Source of the DNA: Pseudomonadaceae bacterium
GTDB lineage: Bacteria > Pseudomonadota > Gammaproteobacteria > Pseudomonadales > Pseudomonadaceae
Direction: 5' to 3'
Length of the DNA: 64,000 nucleotides
NCBI GenBank assembly: GCA_900766265.1
Contig: CAAFUS010000005.1
Span: 1 to 64,000 of the forward strand
The notes below the pieces were generated by a model. It was not told the origin of the DNA and did not search any database. It saw only the letters and a list, made by a program, of their open reading frames with translations. The position numbers and the translations under genes were made by a program. The first letter of the stretch is position 1. The number at the start of each line of letters is the position of its first letter. This document shows, piece after piece, positions 52,160 to 59,831 of the stretch.

Positions 52160-53340
52160 TTGACGTCACCCTTGCTAATCCCCGCACGCCAGACGGCCTG
52201 CTGCTCGCAGCAGCGGCGTACCGCGTCCCGGTCCATGTATTCGGGGCCCGTCACCACTCGGTAACCGGTCGATAGCGCCTCGACCGGCCATGGCACGTCC
52301 TCGAACGCGCGGGCGCCGAACATCCGGACGGCCACCGCTTCGTCGTAGACCTCGGCCTCGGCGACGTTCGTGGTATAGCCTCTCCCTCCCCGGCGCCAAA
52401 ACAACAGGGCGTTGCCGACGTAGCCGGTGGCGAGCAGGTAGGTGCCGGGCTTCTGGGGTACCGAGAGGGTAATGGTCGGCTGCTCGGTCTGCGCGGGGCG
52501 GCGATACAGCTCAACCACCGTTCCGTCCGGCAGGCTGTCGAACCATTCGCTGGTCGCAACCTCTTCGGCCTGCATTACCTCGCCGTTACGATTGCGGACG
52601 CGGACGATAAGGTCGGGCTCATCCTGCGCCGGGGCTGGCTCTGCCGGCTCGGCCACCGGCTGCTGCTCGGCCTGCGCGATGGGGGCGGCGTAAAGAGGCA
52701 CCATATCTTCAGGCTGCGACACCTGGCTCAGGTCGTGTACGAGCAGCACGAATGGACGGGGTGCATCCTTGTCTCTGTCAGGCAACCCCCACGCCACCGG
52801 CTGCTGCTCGGTCTGCGCGGGGCGGCTGTACAGGTGATGCTCACCGTTTGGCAGCGCATTCCACGACAGCAGACGCGGCTCGCGCTCTCCTTCGTAGAAG
52901 CCGATGACAGCAGCGGGCTGCTCGGTCTGGGCGGGGCGGGTAAGTGACGCCACGATCCGTTCGTGCTGGGCGACGGTCATCAGTGGCGTCTCCACCTTCG
53001 CGCACACCTCGAGGGCAATGCCGCACTCTTCCGCCGTCAGAACGTCGCCAGATTTGTACAGGACGGCCACCACCTCCGGCGCCTCCCGCTCATCCTGCGC
53101 CGGGGCTGGCTCTTGCTGCGCCACAAGCGCCTCGATTTCCGCGAGCCGCGCCTGGGCGTCGGTCACATAAGCCGGGTCAAAGCCGTAGCCGCGCGGCCGG
53201 CAGCCGGCCAGCCAGATGACCTTCTGGCAGGCATCCAGGTCGCGGTGGATCTTCTTCAGTTGCTCGACCGACACAAGGCGTAGGTCGGCCGATGGCGTGG
53301 TAGCCTTCGCGGCGCTGACTTCGGGGGTTTGTGCTTGCAT
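52156..53340 (-). CDS. phage early protein of unknown function with repeated linkers (394 aa)
   Basis: I do not recognise the whole protein. It looks modular: an N-terminal helical part (LKKIHRDLDACQKVIWLAG), then short domains joined by repeated linkers (RPAQTEQ three times, EPAPAQDE twice). The segments ALPNGEHHLYSRPAQTEQ and VPLYAAP resemble phage early proteins with DUF551-like ends. No signal or membrane segment. It is preceded by the leader AAGGAGAAGCACC found three times in this operon. The stop overlaps the methyltransferase start. Confidence 0.7.
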   Translation of the reverse strand: MQAQTPEVSAAKATTPSADLRLVSVEQLKKIHRDLDACQKVIWLAGCRPRGYGFDPAYVTDAQARLAEIEALVAQQEPAPAQDEREAPEVVAVLYKSGDVLTAEECGIALEVCAKVETPLMTVAQHERIVASLTRPAQTEQPAAVIGFYEGEREPRLLSWNALPNGEHHLYSRPAQTEQQPVAWGLPDRDKDAPRPFVLLVHDLSQVSQPEDMVPLYAAPIAQAEQQPVAEPAEPAPAQDEPDLIVRVRNRNGEVMQAEEVATSEWFDSLPDGTVVELYRRPAQTEQPTITLSVPQKPGTYLLATGYVGNALLFWRRGGRGYTTNVAEAEVYDEAVAVRMFGARAFEDVPWPVEALSTGYRVVTGPEYMDRDAVRRCCEQQAVWRAGISKGDVK

Positions 53341-53357
53341 GGTGCTTCTCCTTGGGG
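53341..53357 (-). promoter_or_regulatory. recurrent ribosome-binding leader, copy 1
   Basis: CCCCAAGGAGAAGCACC lies directly before the ATG at 53340. The same sequence precedes the ATGs at 53538 and 54502. Strong Shine-Dalgarno AAGGAGA. Confidence 0.8.
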
Positions 53358-53403
53358 TTCGTCCGGCCCTGGTGAGTTGCCGCTCACCGGGGCCTTCTTG
53401 TTT

Positions 53404-53538
53404 TCAGCGCGCGATCAGCAGGAACAGGTCCAGCAGATGGTTGGCCGCGGCGCCGAGGGCGATCAGGCCGCCGCCGACCCAGCCGCAGGTCGCCACGCGG
53501 CCGAGCAGGTGGGGTTTGTCGTCTTCGTCGTAGTGCAT
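53404..53538 (-). CDS. small phage membrane protein (44 aa)
   Basis: The frame reads MHYDEDDKPHLLGRVATCGW followed by a glycine-rich hydrophobic helix (VGGGLIALGAAANHLLDLFLLIAR). The ribosome leader is the recurrent CCCAAGGAGAAGCACC, which strongly supports translation. Function unknown; a small inner-membrane protein made early in infection is the simplest reading. Confidence 0.65.
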   Translation of the reverse strand: MHYDEDDKPHLLGRVATCGWVGGGLIALGAAANHLLDLFLLIAR

Positions 53539-53555
53539 GGTGCTTCTCCTTGGGG
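53539..53555 (-). promoter_or_regulatory. recurrent ribosome-binding leader, copy 2
   Basis: CCCCAAGGAGAAGCACC precedes the ATG at 53538, identical over 17 bases to the copies at 53341 and 54503. Confidence 0.8.
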
Positions 53556-53579
53556 GGGTTGGCCGGTTGCCGCCGGCGG

Positions 53580-53969
53580 TCAGCGAACGCGGAATTTCTG
53601 CCCGCTCTCGATCACGTAGAGGTTCACGTCGGCCAGGCGGTACTGACCGCCGGGGCCACCCTTCACCACGTACTCCCCGCCTCCGTCGGACGCGATGCGC
53701 ACCGGGAACGGATAGGGCCAGCCCTCGCGCTTGCCCCAGGCGGCCTGGCTGGCGTATTTGCTGGATTTCTTGATCTCGGCGTAAAGCTGCTGCCCGCCAT
53801 GCTGGCTGTGCTCACCATGCGCCGCCTCGAAGGCCTCCCAGGCCCGCTGGGTGTTGGCGTCGGCGTAGGCGGTGTCGTCGTCGTTGCGGTCGACGGGCCA
53901 GCCCTTCGCCAGGGCCAGGCCTTCGAAGGCGAACAGGAGATTGAAATCGACGAGGTTCCGGAAGGTCAT
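53580..53969 (-). CDS. phage protein of unknown function (129 aa)
   Basis: Starts MTFRNLVDFNLLFAFEGLALAKGW, with no recognisable domain. The C-terminal half has a repeated-looking beta pattern (GGEYVVKGGPGGQYRLADVNLYVIESGQKFRVR). The ATG overlaps the upstream stop (4 bp), so it is coupled to the preceding gene. Soluble and about neutral. Confidence 0.65.
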   Translation of the reverse strand: MTFRNLVDFNLLFAFEGLALAKGWPVDRNDDDTAYADANTQRAWEAFEAAHGEHSQHGGQQLYAEIKKSSKYASQAAWGKREGWPYPFPVRIASDGGGEYVVKGGPGGQYRLADVNLYVIESGQKFRVR

Positions 53970-54502
53970 TCGGCACCTCCAAGCGCAGCTGGGGCGCCCA
54001 TTGCGGCATCCAGATCCTCGCCCGAAACGTACCGGCCACTATTGGGCCCAGCCGGAACCGCCACGCACGGAACACCAGGTGCGCCAAGCAACTCGTCCGG
54101 CACGTTGCGTAACCGGCGGAACCGGCTCGCATCCCGCTCCAGGTCGGCCAGAGCCGGCGCAGCCCAGCGCGCGCGAAAATCCGCCCAGATCGCGTCGCCG
54201 TTCGGCAGGTAGGTGTGCACTTCCTGCTCCGGGCGGTTGTCCAGCCGGAGCACCAGGAGGCAGTCGTCGAACAGGCCGGCATCGAGGCGGCGGAGCTCGG
54301 TAAGGTCGAAGGGATACGCCTGGCCGTTGTACAGGCCGAGCAGGAAGCGGCCGATGACGCCGCTCTGGCCGGTGTCGCGCTGGGCCACCGGCACCAGGCG
54401 GTGCAACGCCTCGATGCCCGCCTTGCGGATGGCCGGGCGCTCCTTCTCGGCCTCGAACAGCGAGTCGAAGACGTCGACGGGCGAAAACTCTTGCTCTTGC
54501 AT
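53966..54502 (-). CDS. phage/plasmid-type protein, DUF7673-like (178 aa)
   Basis: The segment ALHRLVPVAQRDTGQSGVIGRFLLGLYNG then FDLTELRRLD resembles a family (DUF7673, from memory) found on pseudomonad plasmids and prophages; the function is unknown. The N-terminal 45 residues are acidic and helical. It is preceded by the recurrent leader and overlaps the next gene by 4 bp. The name should be treated as tentative. Confidence 0.65.
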   Translation of the reverse strand: MQEQEFSPVDVFDSLFEAEKERPAIRKAGIEALHRLVPVAQRDTGQSGVIGRFLLGLYNGQAYPFDLTELRRLDAGLFDDCLLVLRLDNRPEQEVHTYLPNGDAIWADFRARWAAPALADLERDASRFRRLRNVPDELLGAPGVPCVAVPAGPNSGRYVSGEDLDAAMGAPAALGGAE

Positions 54503-54519
54503 GGTGCTTCTCCTTGGGG
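54503..54519 (-). promoter_or_regulatory. recurrent ribosome-binding leader, copy 3
   Basis: CCCCAAGGAGAAGCACC precedes the ATG at 54502; third copy in the operon. Confidence 0.8.
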
Positions 54520-54530
54520 TTGGTGACGGG

Positions 54531-57287
54531 TCAGGCGTTGCCGCGCCTGGCCGCGTCGGGGTTCTGGAAGATCCAGCACTTCACGGTCGTGCAGCGTGCG
54601 GATAGGGCGTTGTTTCGCGCGTTGAAGGCGGCGCGCACGGCGCTGTCGACGGCGCGGTTCTTGTCGAGGAACTTGCGGCTTCGGCTGTTGGGCAGCAGGT
54701 TGCGCAGCGTGCCGACGTCGGCGAGCTTCTGGCGGTGCTCGGCGGCGCGCTCGGCGAACTCGTTGAGGTTGATGGCGATCAGCTCCGGCTTCTTGCTGTG
54801 GTCCACCACCGGCTCCTCGCTCAGGCCCTGGAGGTAGTCGAACACCTCCCAGAACTCGGCGACCTCCGTCGGGTCGGCGTTCACCGCACCTTGGCGCGCG
54901 ATGGCCATCGCGGTGAGCTCGCGCTGGGCTGCGGCGTGCTGGCGATCGGTGAGGCTCACCACCAGGCGCAGCGCGTCGACCAGGGCGAGCAGCTGGGCGT
55001 GGTTTTTGATGATTCGCTCGATGCGGATATCTTTCAGCTCGCGCAGCGCCTGTTCGTGCGCCTTCACCTGCTCGCGGAACGTCTCCAGCACCTTGCTCTC
55101 AGCCTTCGCCGCCATCAGCAGGAAGTGGCTGACGTCCATCGCGCTCAGATGGTTGAGGTTGTCCGCGGCGGCGCGGCTCGCGCTGGTGACCTCCGGCCGC
55201 ACGAAATGCAGCTTGACGATACGGGTGAGGATCGCCTCGCTCGCTGCCACCGTGGCGTTCTGGCTGATGACGACGGTTCCGCGGAACGGCGGCTCATAGG
55301 TCTCGTTGCCGGCGGTCTTAACACCGGTCACGCCCAGGGTGCCTCCGTTGAACAGCGGCTTGAGCTCGTCCCAGTCGTAGGCCTTGGCGGCGGTGCGGTC
55401 GTTGTCGCTGCGGTCCGCCTCGAGCAGGACCAGCGGCATGCCGGAGACCTGCCCCATCCAGCGGCGCAGGCCCGCCTTGGACATCTTCGAGGGGTCCTTT
55501 CCCTCCTCGTCCGGCCGGCCGAGCAGCTTCCAGAGGAACATCAGCAGCGTCGACTTGCCCGCGCCGGCCTCGCCGGTCACTTCCAGGAAAGGGAAGCTCT
55601 GGTACTCGTCGCGGATCTGCTCGGCGAACAGCGAGCCGAACCAGAACGCCAGCGCGACGATGCCCTGGGTGCCGAAACAGGTCCACAGCCAGTCGAGCCA
55701 CTCGGCCCGGTAGCCCTCATCGGTACGGGCAATTTCCAGGCGAATCGACTTCTGCAAGGTCTTCAGGCGCAGCTGTTTGAACTCGAAATAGTCCTCGGCG
55801 TTGGCCTGCTCCACCAGGCCACCGCGCACGGCCAGGTCGCCGAACACGTAACAGCTGTGCTCCTTGCTGTAGCCGATGTAGTCGATCGTCTTGACGGTTT
55901 TCAGCCCGAACAACTGGTCCTTCATGATCTTGTCCAGCTGGGCACCGGTACCGGTGAACACCGCGCCCGCGGCCATGCCGAGCAGACGCTTCTTGAACTC
56001 GCTGGCAGCCGCCACCTGGCCGCCGGTGAAGGTGTTGCGCACGGTCGGTTCGTCGTGGGGGAAGTCGACGCGGAAGTAATACCAGCTCTCGTCCGTTACC
56101 TCGTTGCGCTGGAAATACAGCGCGCGCGGGTAGCAGTTGGCGATCTCCACCACGCTGCCGGACTGCTGCAGGGCCGTCTCCCGCAGCTGCTTGGCGTTGA
56201 GCTGCTGCTCGTCGTGATCCTCGCTGCCCTCAATGTCCTGGACGGCCCGGTTGAATTTCTCTAGGTCCAGCTTGAACCAGTACATCCGGTTGCCGAATCC
56301 TAGGTGGAATTCGCCACGCTTGTTCCAGTCGTACATCAGCAACGCCTTCTCGGCGGCGCTTTCGGCGATCAGCAACGCGCCCTGGTACCGGGCAGCCTTG
56401 AGATCGGCCTCGATCTGATCGGCGCGCTTGTCCTCCTCGAGGAACATCCAGCGCTGATGCAGATCGTTCCAGTCCACCTTCCGCTCGCGCTGCGGAATCT
56501 GCGCGGCCTCGCAGGTGTAGCCCAGCTCGCGAGCCATCTTCACCCAGCGGCGGGTGTAGCGATGCGCGCCCGGCTCGTTGTCCAGCGCCCAGACCAGGCG
56601 CGGCAGCTTCTGCCCGGCGTCAGCACAGGCCTTGGCGAGCGCCTTGAGCGACTCGGCCGGGAAGGCGTTGCTGCTCATCGCCGACACGGCGTCGATGTCG
56701 TGGTGCAGCAGGGCGATGGCGTCGAAGATGCCCTCCACGATCCAGAGCTCGTCCACCTGCGTCAGCTCCAGGCTCGGCGGGCACCACCAGTAGCCGCGCA
56801 TGGACTGGCCCGGGGCGAAGCGTGCCTTCTGCTTGCCGAAGCGGTGCGGGCGGTCGATCAGCCGTTCCCAGTAACCGCCCCTCTCCAACGCAAAGCGCAC
56901 CGTCGCCGAGCCAATGCCCAGCTCGCGGCTCCAGTAGTTCTCCTGGGTGTACCAGCCGTCGATCAGCTCCAGGTGAAACCCCCGGGCGTGTTGCAGGTAG
57001 CTCTTGGCGGTCGCGGCCGGCTCGGCCTCGGTCGCAGGCGTGCGTTTGCTCCAGTCATCGAACAGATCGTCGTACAGCTCCTTGACGTGCCACTGCTCGC
57101 CACACTTGCTCTCGCGCCCGCACTTGATGAACCAGGGCTCATCGTGACGGCTGAAGAGCTCCTTCTTGTTGCAGCTGGGGCACACACCGCCGCGCATGTA
57201 ATCCGTCCCGGCGCGGTGCTTGAGCCCGTAGTCGCGCTCCAGACGGGCGAGCACCTCGGAGCGAATGGCGTTGTCCATCGCTTTCAT
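54531..57287 (-). CDS. phage primase-helicase replication protein (918 aa)
   Basis: Residues about 25-70 form a zinc-binding domain (GVCPSCNKKELFSRHDEPWFIKCGRESKCGEQ). A TOPRIM primase core follows (ELWIVEGIFDAIALLHHDIDAVSAMSSNAF, residues about 185-215). A C-terminal helicase-type ATPase has Walker A TGEAGAGKSTLL near residue 570 and Walker B PLVLLEADRS. It should prime and unwind phage DNA at the origin. ATG 57287 is taken because GGGGG lies 8 bp upstream and the residues before it are not conserved-looking. It overlaps the preceding gene by 4 bp. Confidence 0.85.
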   Translation of the reverse strand: MKAMDNAIRSEVLARLERDYGLKHRAGTDYMRGGVCPSCNKKELFSRHDEPWFIKCGRESKCGEQWHVKELYDDLFDDWSKRTPATEAEPAATAKSYLQHARGFHLELIDGWYTQENYWSRELGIGSATVRFALERGGYWERLIDRPHRFGKQKARFAPGQSMRGYWWCPPSLELTQVDELWIVEGIFDAIALLHHDIDAVSAMSSNAFPAESLKALAKACADAGQKLPRLVWALDNEPGAHRYTRRWVKMARELGYTCEAAQIPQRERKVDWNDLHQRWMFLEEDKRADQIEADLKAARYQGALLIAESAAEKALLMYDWNKRGEFHLGFGNRMYWFKLDLEKFNRAVQDIEGSEDHDEQQLNAKQLRETALQQSGSVVEIANCYPRALYFQRNEVTDESWYYFRVDFPHDEPTVRNTFTGGQVAAASEFKKRLLGMAAGAVFTGTGAQLDKIMKDQLFGLKTVKTIDYIGYSKEHSCYVFGDLAVRGGLVEQANAEDYFEFKQLRLKTLQKSIRLEIARTDEGYRAEWLDWLWTCFGTQGIVALAFWFGSLFAEQIRDEYQSFPFLEVTGEAGAGKSTLLMFLWKLLGRPDEEGKDPSKMSKAGLRRWMGQVSGMPLVLLEADRSDNDRTAAKAYDWDELKPLFNGGTLGVTGVKTAGNETYEPPFRGTVVISQNATVAASEAILTRIVKLHFVRPEVTSASRAAADNLNHLSAMDVSHFLLMAAKAESKVLETFREQVKAHEQALRELKDIRIERIIKNHAQLLALVDALRLVVSLTDRQHAAAQRELTAMAIARQGAVNADPTEVAEFWEVFDYLQGLSEEPVVDHSKKPELIAINLNEFAERAAEHRQKLADVGTLRNLLPNSRSRKFLDKNRAVDSAVRAAFNARNNALSARCTTVKCWIFQNPDAARRGNA

Positions 57288-57517
57288 GCGAGCGGCCCCC
57301 AGACATAGATGTGAATCTCGTTCCACAACAGCCTGTACTGCTCATGGGTCAGCAGATTGGTTTCCGCCGCACAGTTCAGATACCCGTGCAGGTAGAGGGC
57401 TTCCGTCCGTTTTTCCTCATACGTGGTTGCCGCGAGAAGGTCCCGCAACATGGCCTTGAACAGGTAGCGAGCCGGATCGGCTGCCAGGGCCTCGCATAGG
57501 GGCAGTGTGGTGGTCAT
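57284..57517 (-). CDS. small phage protein of unknown function (77 aa)
   Basis: MTTTLPLCEALAADPARYLFKAM then LRDLLAATTYEEKRTEALYLHGYLNCAAETNLLTHEQYRLLW. Helical, soluble. The start overlaps the stop of the upstream gene and its own stop overlaps the primase start, a tightly coupled pair. Family unknown. Confidence 0.7.
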   Translation of the reverse strand: MTTTLPLCEALAADPARYLFKAMLRDLLAATTYEEKRTEALYLHGYLNCAAETNLLTHEQYRLLWNEIHIYVWGPLA

Positions 57518-57753
57518 GGCCGCGCACCCTGCTCGTTCAGCTGCTTGACCAGCGCCCGCATGCTGCGATTGAGCCCGGCGATGTGTGGATGGTCCTCGAG
57601 GATGCGCGGCGCGCGGAAGCCGGCCGGCGTGTAGCGGTACTTGTCGTCGTACCAACAGGCCGCCATCAGCTGTTCGTACTGGCTGGTCAGCCAGCGCAGA
57701 TACGCCTGGGCCTGGGCGGGCTTGAGCTGGATTTGCAGGGTGATGTCACACAT
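57514..57753 (-). CDS. small phage protein of unknown function (79 aa)
   Basis: MCDITLQIQLKPAQAQAYLRWL then TSQYEQLMAACWYDDKYRYTPAGFRAPRILEDHPHIAGLN. Helical and soluble. ATGA overlap with the next gene. Family unknown. The 77-bp gap upstream (57754-57830) holds an imperfect hairpin (CCGCGCAACGGCGGGT) and nothing else recognisable. Confidence 0.65.
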   Translation of the reverse strand: MCDITLQIQLKPAQAQAYLRWLTSQYEQLMAACWYDDKYRYTPAGFRAPRILEDHPHIAGLNRSMRALVKQLNEQGARP

Positions 57754-57830
57754 AAAGCCACCATTCGGGCGCAGCTTCCCCCTACCCGCGCAACGGCGGG
57801 TACGGAGAGGGGTTTGGATTCAGGGAGTGA

Positions 57831-58211
57831 TCAGTTGGCGGCTGCTGCAGCCGGCAGAGCCGCTGGCGGCTGCAAGCGCGCCGGCAGGTGGCGGCACGGA
57901 ATGAACACCGTCTCGCCCGAGAGGAAGTCCACCAGGCAGGCGCGGGTCTCGTCGTCGCCGGCCGCATAGTCGATGCCGATCACCGGGCGCTTGAGACACT
58001 CCAGCTCGCTCATCGCCAGGTGCACCAGGCGCTCGGCCATGAACACCGGCACGTCCATCGAGTGGGTCAGGTGGCTGACGGTGCGGTCGAACAGATGGCC
58101 GTCGTCGACCAGGTGCTCGCCCTGGTGGCGCTTGAGGAAGTGCAGCGCGGCGCGCTGCATGGTGGTGCGGTATTCCAGGGCGTTGCCATCGGTGGTGGTG
58201 GTCATGTTCAT
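57831..58211 (-). CDS. phage protein of unknown function (126 aa)
   Basis: Starts MNMTTTTDGNALEYRTTMQRAALHFLKRHQGEHLVDD. A mostly helical protein with a segment (ERLVHLAMSELECLKRPVIGIDYA) that might form a compact domain. It ends in an alanine-rich tail. The ATG overlaps the stop of the Ogr-like gene (ATGA), so they are coupled. Family unknown. Confidence 0.65.
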   Translation of the reverse strand: MNMTTTTDGNALEYRTTMQRAALHFLKRHQGEHLVDDGHLFDRTVSHLTHSMDVPVFMAERLVHLAMSELECLKRPVIGIDYAAGDDETRACLVDFLSGETVFIPCRHLPARLQPPAALPAAAAAN

Positions 58212-58525
58212 GCGCTTACGGCCTCCGGTTCCATTTGGTCCAGCATGTCGAGTTGATCGGTTTTCTCGCGGCTGTCGCGCAGGGCCTGCATGCGCTGCGC
58301 CGAGGGCGCAAGCGGCAGCGTTACGCGGGGCGAATCCAGCCCGGACGGGCTCAGCGCGTAGTCCCAGCTCAGCGAGCCGGTGTAGGTCGCGCCGCAGGCG
58401 ATCGACGTGCACTGGGCGTACATGGTCTTGAACACCGGCGTCTGCGACTCCGAGTTGCGAATCCGCATGCGGCTCCCGCACGCCGGGCAAATGCATTTGT
58501 AACCACCGTTATGGGCGACACCCAT
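58208..58525 (-). CDS. Ogr/Delta-like zinc-finger protein (105 aa)
   Basis: The zinc-binding pattern C-P-A-C ... C-T-S-I-A-C (CPACGSRMRIRNSESQTP and QCTSIACGATYTGSLSWDYALSPSGL) matches the Ogr/Delta transcription activators of P2-like phages and their satellites, which switch on late genes. Lengths of about 70-100 aa are usual. Here the gene lies inside the leftward early operon. Whether it activates late promoters of this element cannot be told without the structural genes. Confidence 0.8.
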   Translation of the reverse strand: MGVAHNGGYKCICPACGSRMRIRNSESQTPVFKTMYAQCTSIACGATYTGSLSWDYALSPSGLDSPRVTLPLAPSAQRMQALRDSREKTDQLDMLDQMEPEAVSA

Positions 58526-58600
58526 TGCTTCCTCCCCTGCCGCCAGTCGCGGCCCGGCCTGGGCCGGTAATTGGTGACGCGTCGTGCGCCTACTACTTCC

Positions 58601-59080
58601 TCAGCTCTGCCCGGGCTTGCGCACCTGGTGCAGAACGATGACCGCATGTACCTCTGCATGCCGCGCCGCCATGTGCTGGCGGTGGGCGTCGAGGATGGCC
58701 TTGGCCTCCCCGTCGTCGATTTCGCCGTTGCTAAGCGCCTCGGCGATGATCTTGTCCACGGCCCCGCGCTTGACGGCGGTTCTCATGCCGCGTTCGTACA
58801 GCTCGATGTTGTCCAGCTCGTCCGGGTTGGCGACCGGTACGAACACGCCGCCATACAGCGAGGCGACGTAATCAGGGAAGTGCGTGGTGCCGGCTTCTTG
58901 CTCGAGCTGATGGATCTGCTCATCGCTCAACGGGCGGCTACCGGCGTTTTCGTAGACGTGGTTGTCCAGCTTCTTCAGCGGCAGGCCCAGCCGCGCGGCG
59001 GCGCACTCGCGCCCGCCCGGGTAATCGCAGACGACGGCACTCATGACCTGGCGGCGGGTATCTAGAACGGTGCGCTTCAT
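58601..59080 (-). CDS. CII/YmfL-like phage regulator (159 aa)
   Basis: The N-terminal DNA-binding region reads RQVMSAVVCDYPGGRECAAARLGLPLKKLDNHVYENAGSR, resembling the YmfL/phage CII-type helix-turn-helix (an AARLGLPLKKLDNHVYE core). Residues 60-150 are helical. It is the second gene of the leftward early operon, the usual place for a lysogeny-establishment or early control factor. ATG 59080 was chosen; a longer start adds 10 residues without homology. Confidence 0.65.
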   Translation of the reverse strand: MKRTVLDTRRQVMSAVVCDYPGGRECAAARLGLPLKKLDNHVYENAGSRPLSDEQIHQLEQEAGTTHFPDYVASLYGGVFVPVANPDELDNIELYERGMRTAVKRGAVDKIIAEALSNGEIDDGEAKAILDAHRQHMAARHAEVHAVIVLHQVRKPGQS

Positions 59081-59109
59081 CTTCTCGTTTCTCGCTGGGC
59101 CGGGTGCCA

Positions 59110-59364
59110 TTACTGTGGAATCACAGCGCCGATATCGGTCTTACGGCGGCCGTACTTGTCGGGCAAATCGGAAACCACGCCCTCCTTGATGCCGAGCAGA
59201 ACCGCAGCACGGTGCGACTCCCCGCGGGCGCCCTTCTTCGCGCCGGACAGCACCTGGTAACAGGTGAACGGATCAAGGCTGTGCTCGCGGGCAAATTCCT
59301 TGACGGTCTTGCCCTGCTGAGCGAGCCATTCCTTCGCTTGTTTGGGGGTGCGTGTGGCTGGCAT
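59110..59364 (-). CDS. Cro-like DNA-binding protein (84 aa)
   Basis: A small helix-turn-helix protein: TPKQAKEWLAQQGKTVKEFAREHSLDPFTCYQVLSGAKKGARG. It is the first gene leftward from the control region and is divergent from the repressor, the position of Cro in lambda-like switches. The C-terminal tail (LPDKYGRRKTDIGAVIPQ) may mediate dimer contacts. It probably competes with the repressor for the palindromes at 59407-59453. Confidence 0.75.
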   Translation of the reverse strand: MPATRTPKQAKEWLAQQGKTVKEFAREHSLDPFTCYQVLSGAKKGARGESHRAAVLLGIKEGVVSDLPDKYGRRKTDIGAVIPQ

Positions 59365-59406
59365 GATTCAAAACCATTCAATTGCGTTCAATGTGGCGAC
59401 AGATTA

Positions 59407-59422
59407 CCACTCATTTGAGTGG
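59407..59422. promoter_or_regulatory. repressor operator 1, perfect palindrome
   Basis: CCACTCA-TT-TGAGTGG is a perfect 7-bp-arm palindrome in the divergent region between the Cro-like gene (start 59364) and the repressor (start 59446). Confidence 0.75.
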
Positions 59423-59437
59423 AGTCAACGGGAATTT

Positions 59438-59453
59438 CTATTCAAATGAGTGG
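59438..59453. promoter_or_regulatory. repressor operator 2, overlaps the repressor start codon
   Basis: CTATTCA-AA-TGAGTGG repeats the operator with one degenerate arm; the right arm is identical to operator 1. The repressor ATG (59446-59448) lies inside it, which implies strict self-regulation. Weaker half-sites (CATTCAAT, TTCAATGTGG) lie at 59375-59395. Confidence 0.7.
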
Positions 59454-59796
59454 TCTTGGCGAACGCCTGCGTGAAGAAAGGAAGCGGCTCGGCCTCTCAC
59501 AGGCGGACTTCGGTGCGCTGGGAGGCGTCAAAGCCAATGCCCAGGGCAAATACGAATCCGATGAGCGAAGCCCGGATGCCGCCTACTTGAACGGGATCAT
59601 GGCCGCAGGCGTCGACGTGCTCTATGTCCTGACCGGCTCGCGCACACCCTTAGCCGCCGAAGGCCTGCTGGATGATGAATCGCAGGTGCTCAATTACTAC
59701 CGAGCAATGCCGGACAGCGACCGCGCGACGCTGCGTCGGATGGCATCAGCGTTGGCCGAGTCCGCCGGCCGCTACGACAAAGAACCTGACCGCTGA
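59446..59796 (+). CDS. CI-like phage repressor, helix-turn-helix (116 aa)
   Basis: An Xre-type DNA-binding domain fills residues about 1-65: LGERLREERKRLGLSQADFGALGGVKANAQGKYESDERSP. There is no LexA-type peptidase half, so it is a short repressor and would not be cleaved by RecA. Residues 75-116 are helical and may give dimers. It is transcribed rightward, divergent from the Cro-like gene. The ATG lies within an operator; GGGAA about 11 bp upstream is a weak ribosome site. An in-frame earlier start (59419) would pass through both operators and is rejected. Confidence 0.85.
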   Translation: MSGLGERLREERKRLGLSQADFGALGGVKANAQGKYESDERSPDAAYLNGIMAAGVDVLYVLTGSRTPLAAEGLLDDESQVLNYYRAMPDSDRATLRRMASALAESAGRYDKEPDR

Positions 59797-59831
59797 ACTC
59801 ACTCAGCGCTGAGTGAAGGCAAGGAGACGCC

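Noticed and set aside
53812..54579. 255-residue minus-strand frame in another phase over the two phage genes
   Set aside because: Very Arg/Ser-rich, no ribosome site; the 178- and 129-residue genes have the recurrent leader and ATGA coupling.
54735..56264. 509-residue frame opposite the primase-helicase
   Set aside because: Arg/Leu/Val-rich antisense sequence without motifs; the Walker and TOPRIM motifs are on the minus strand.
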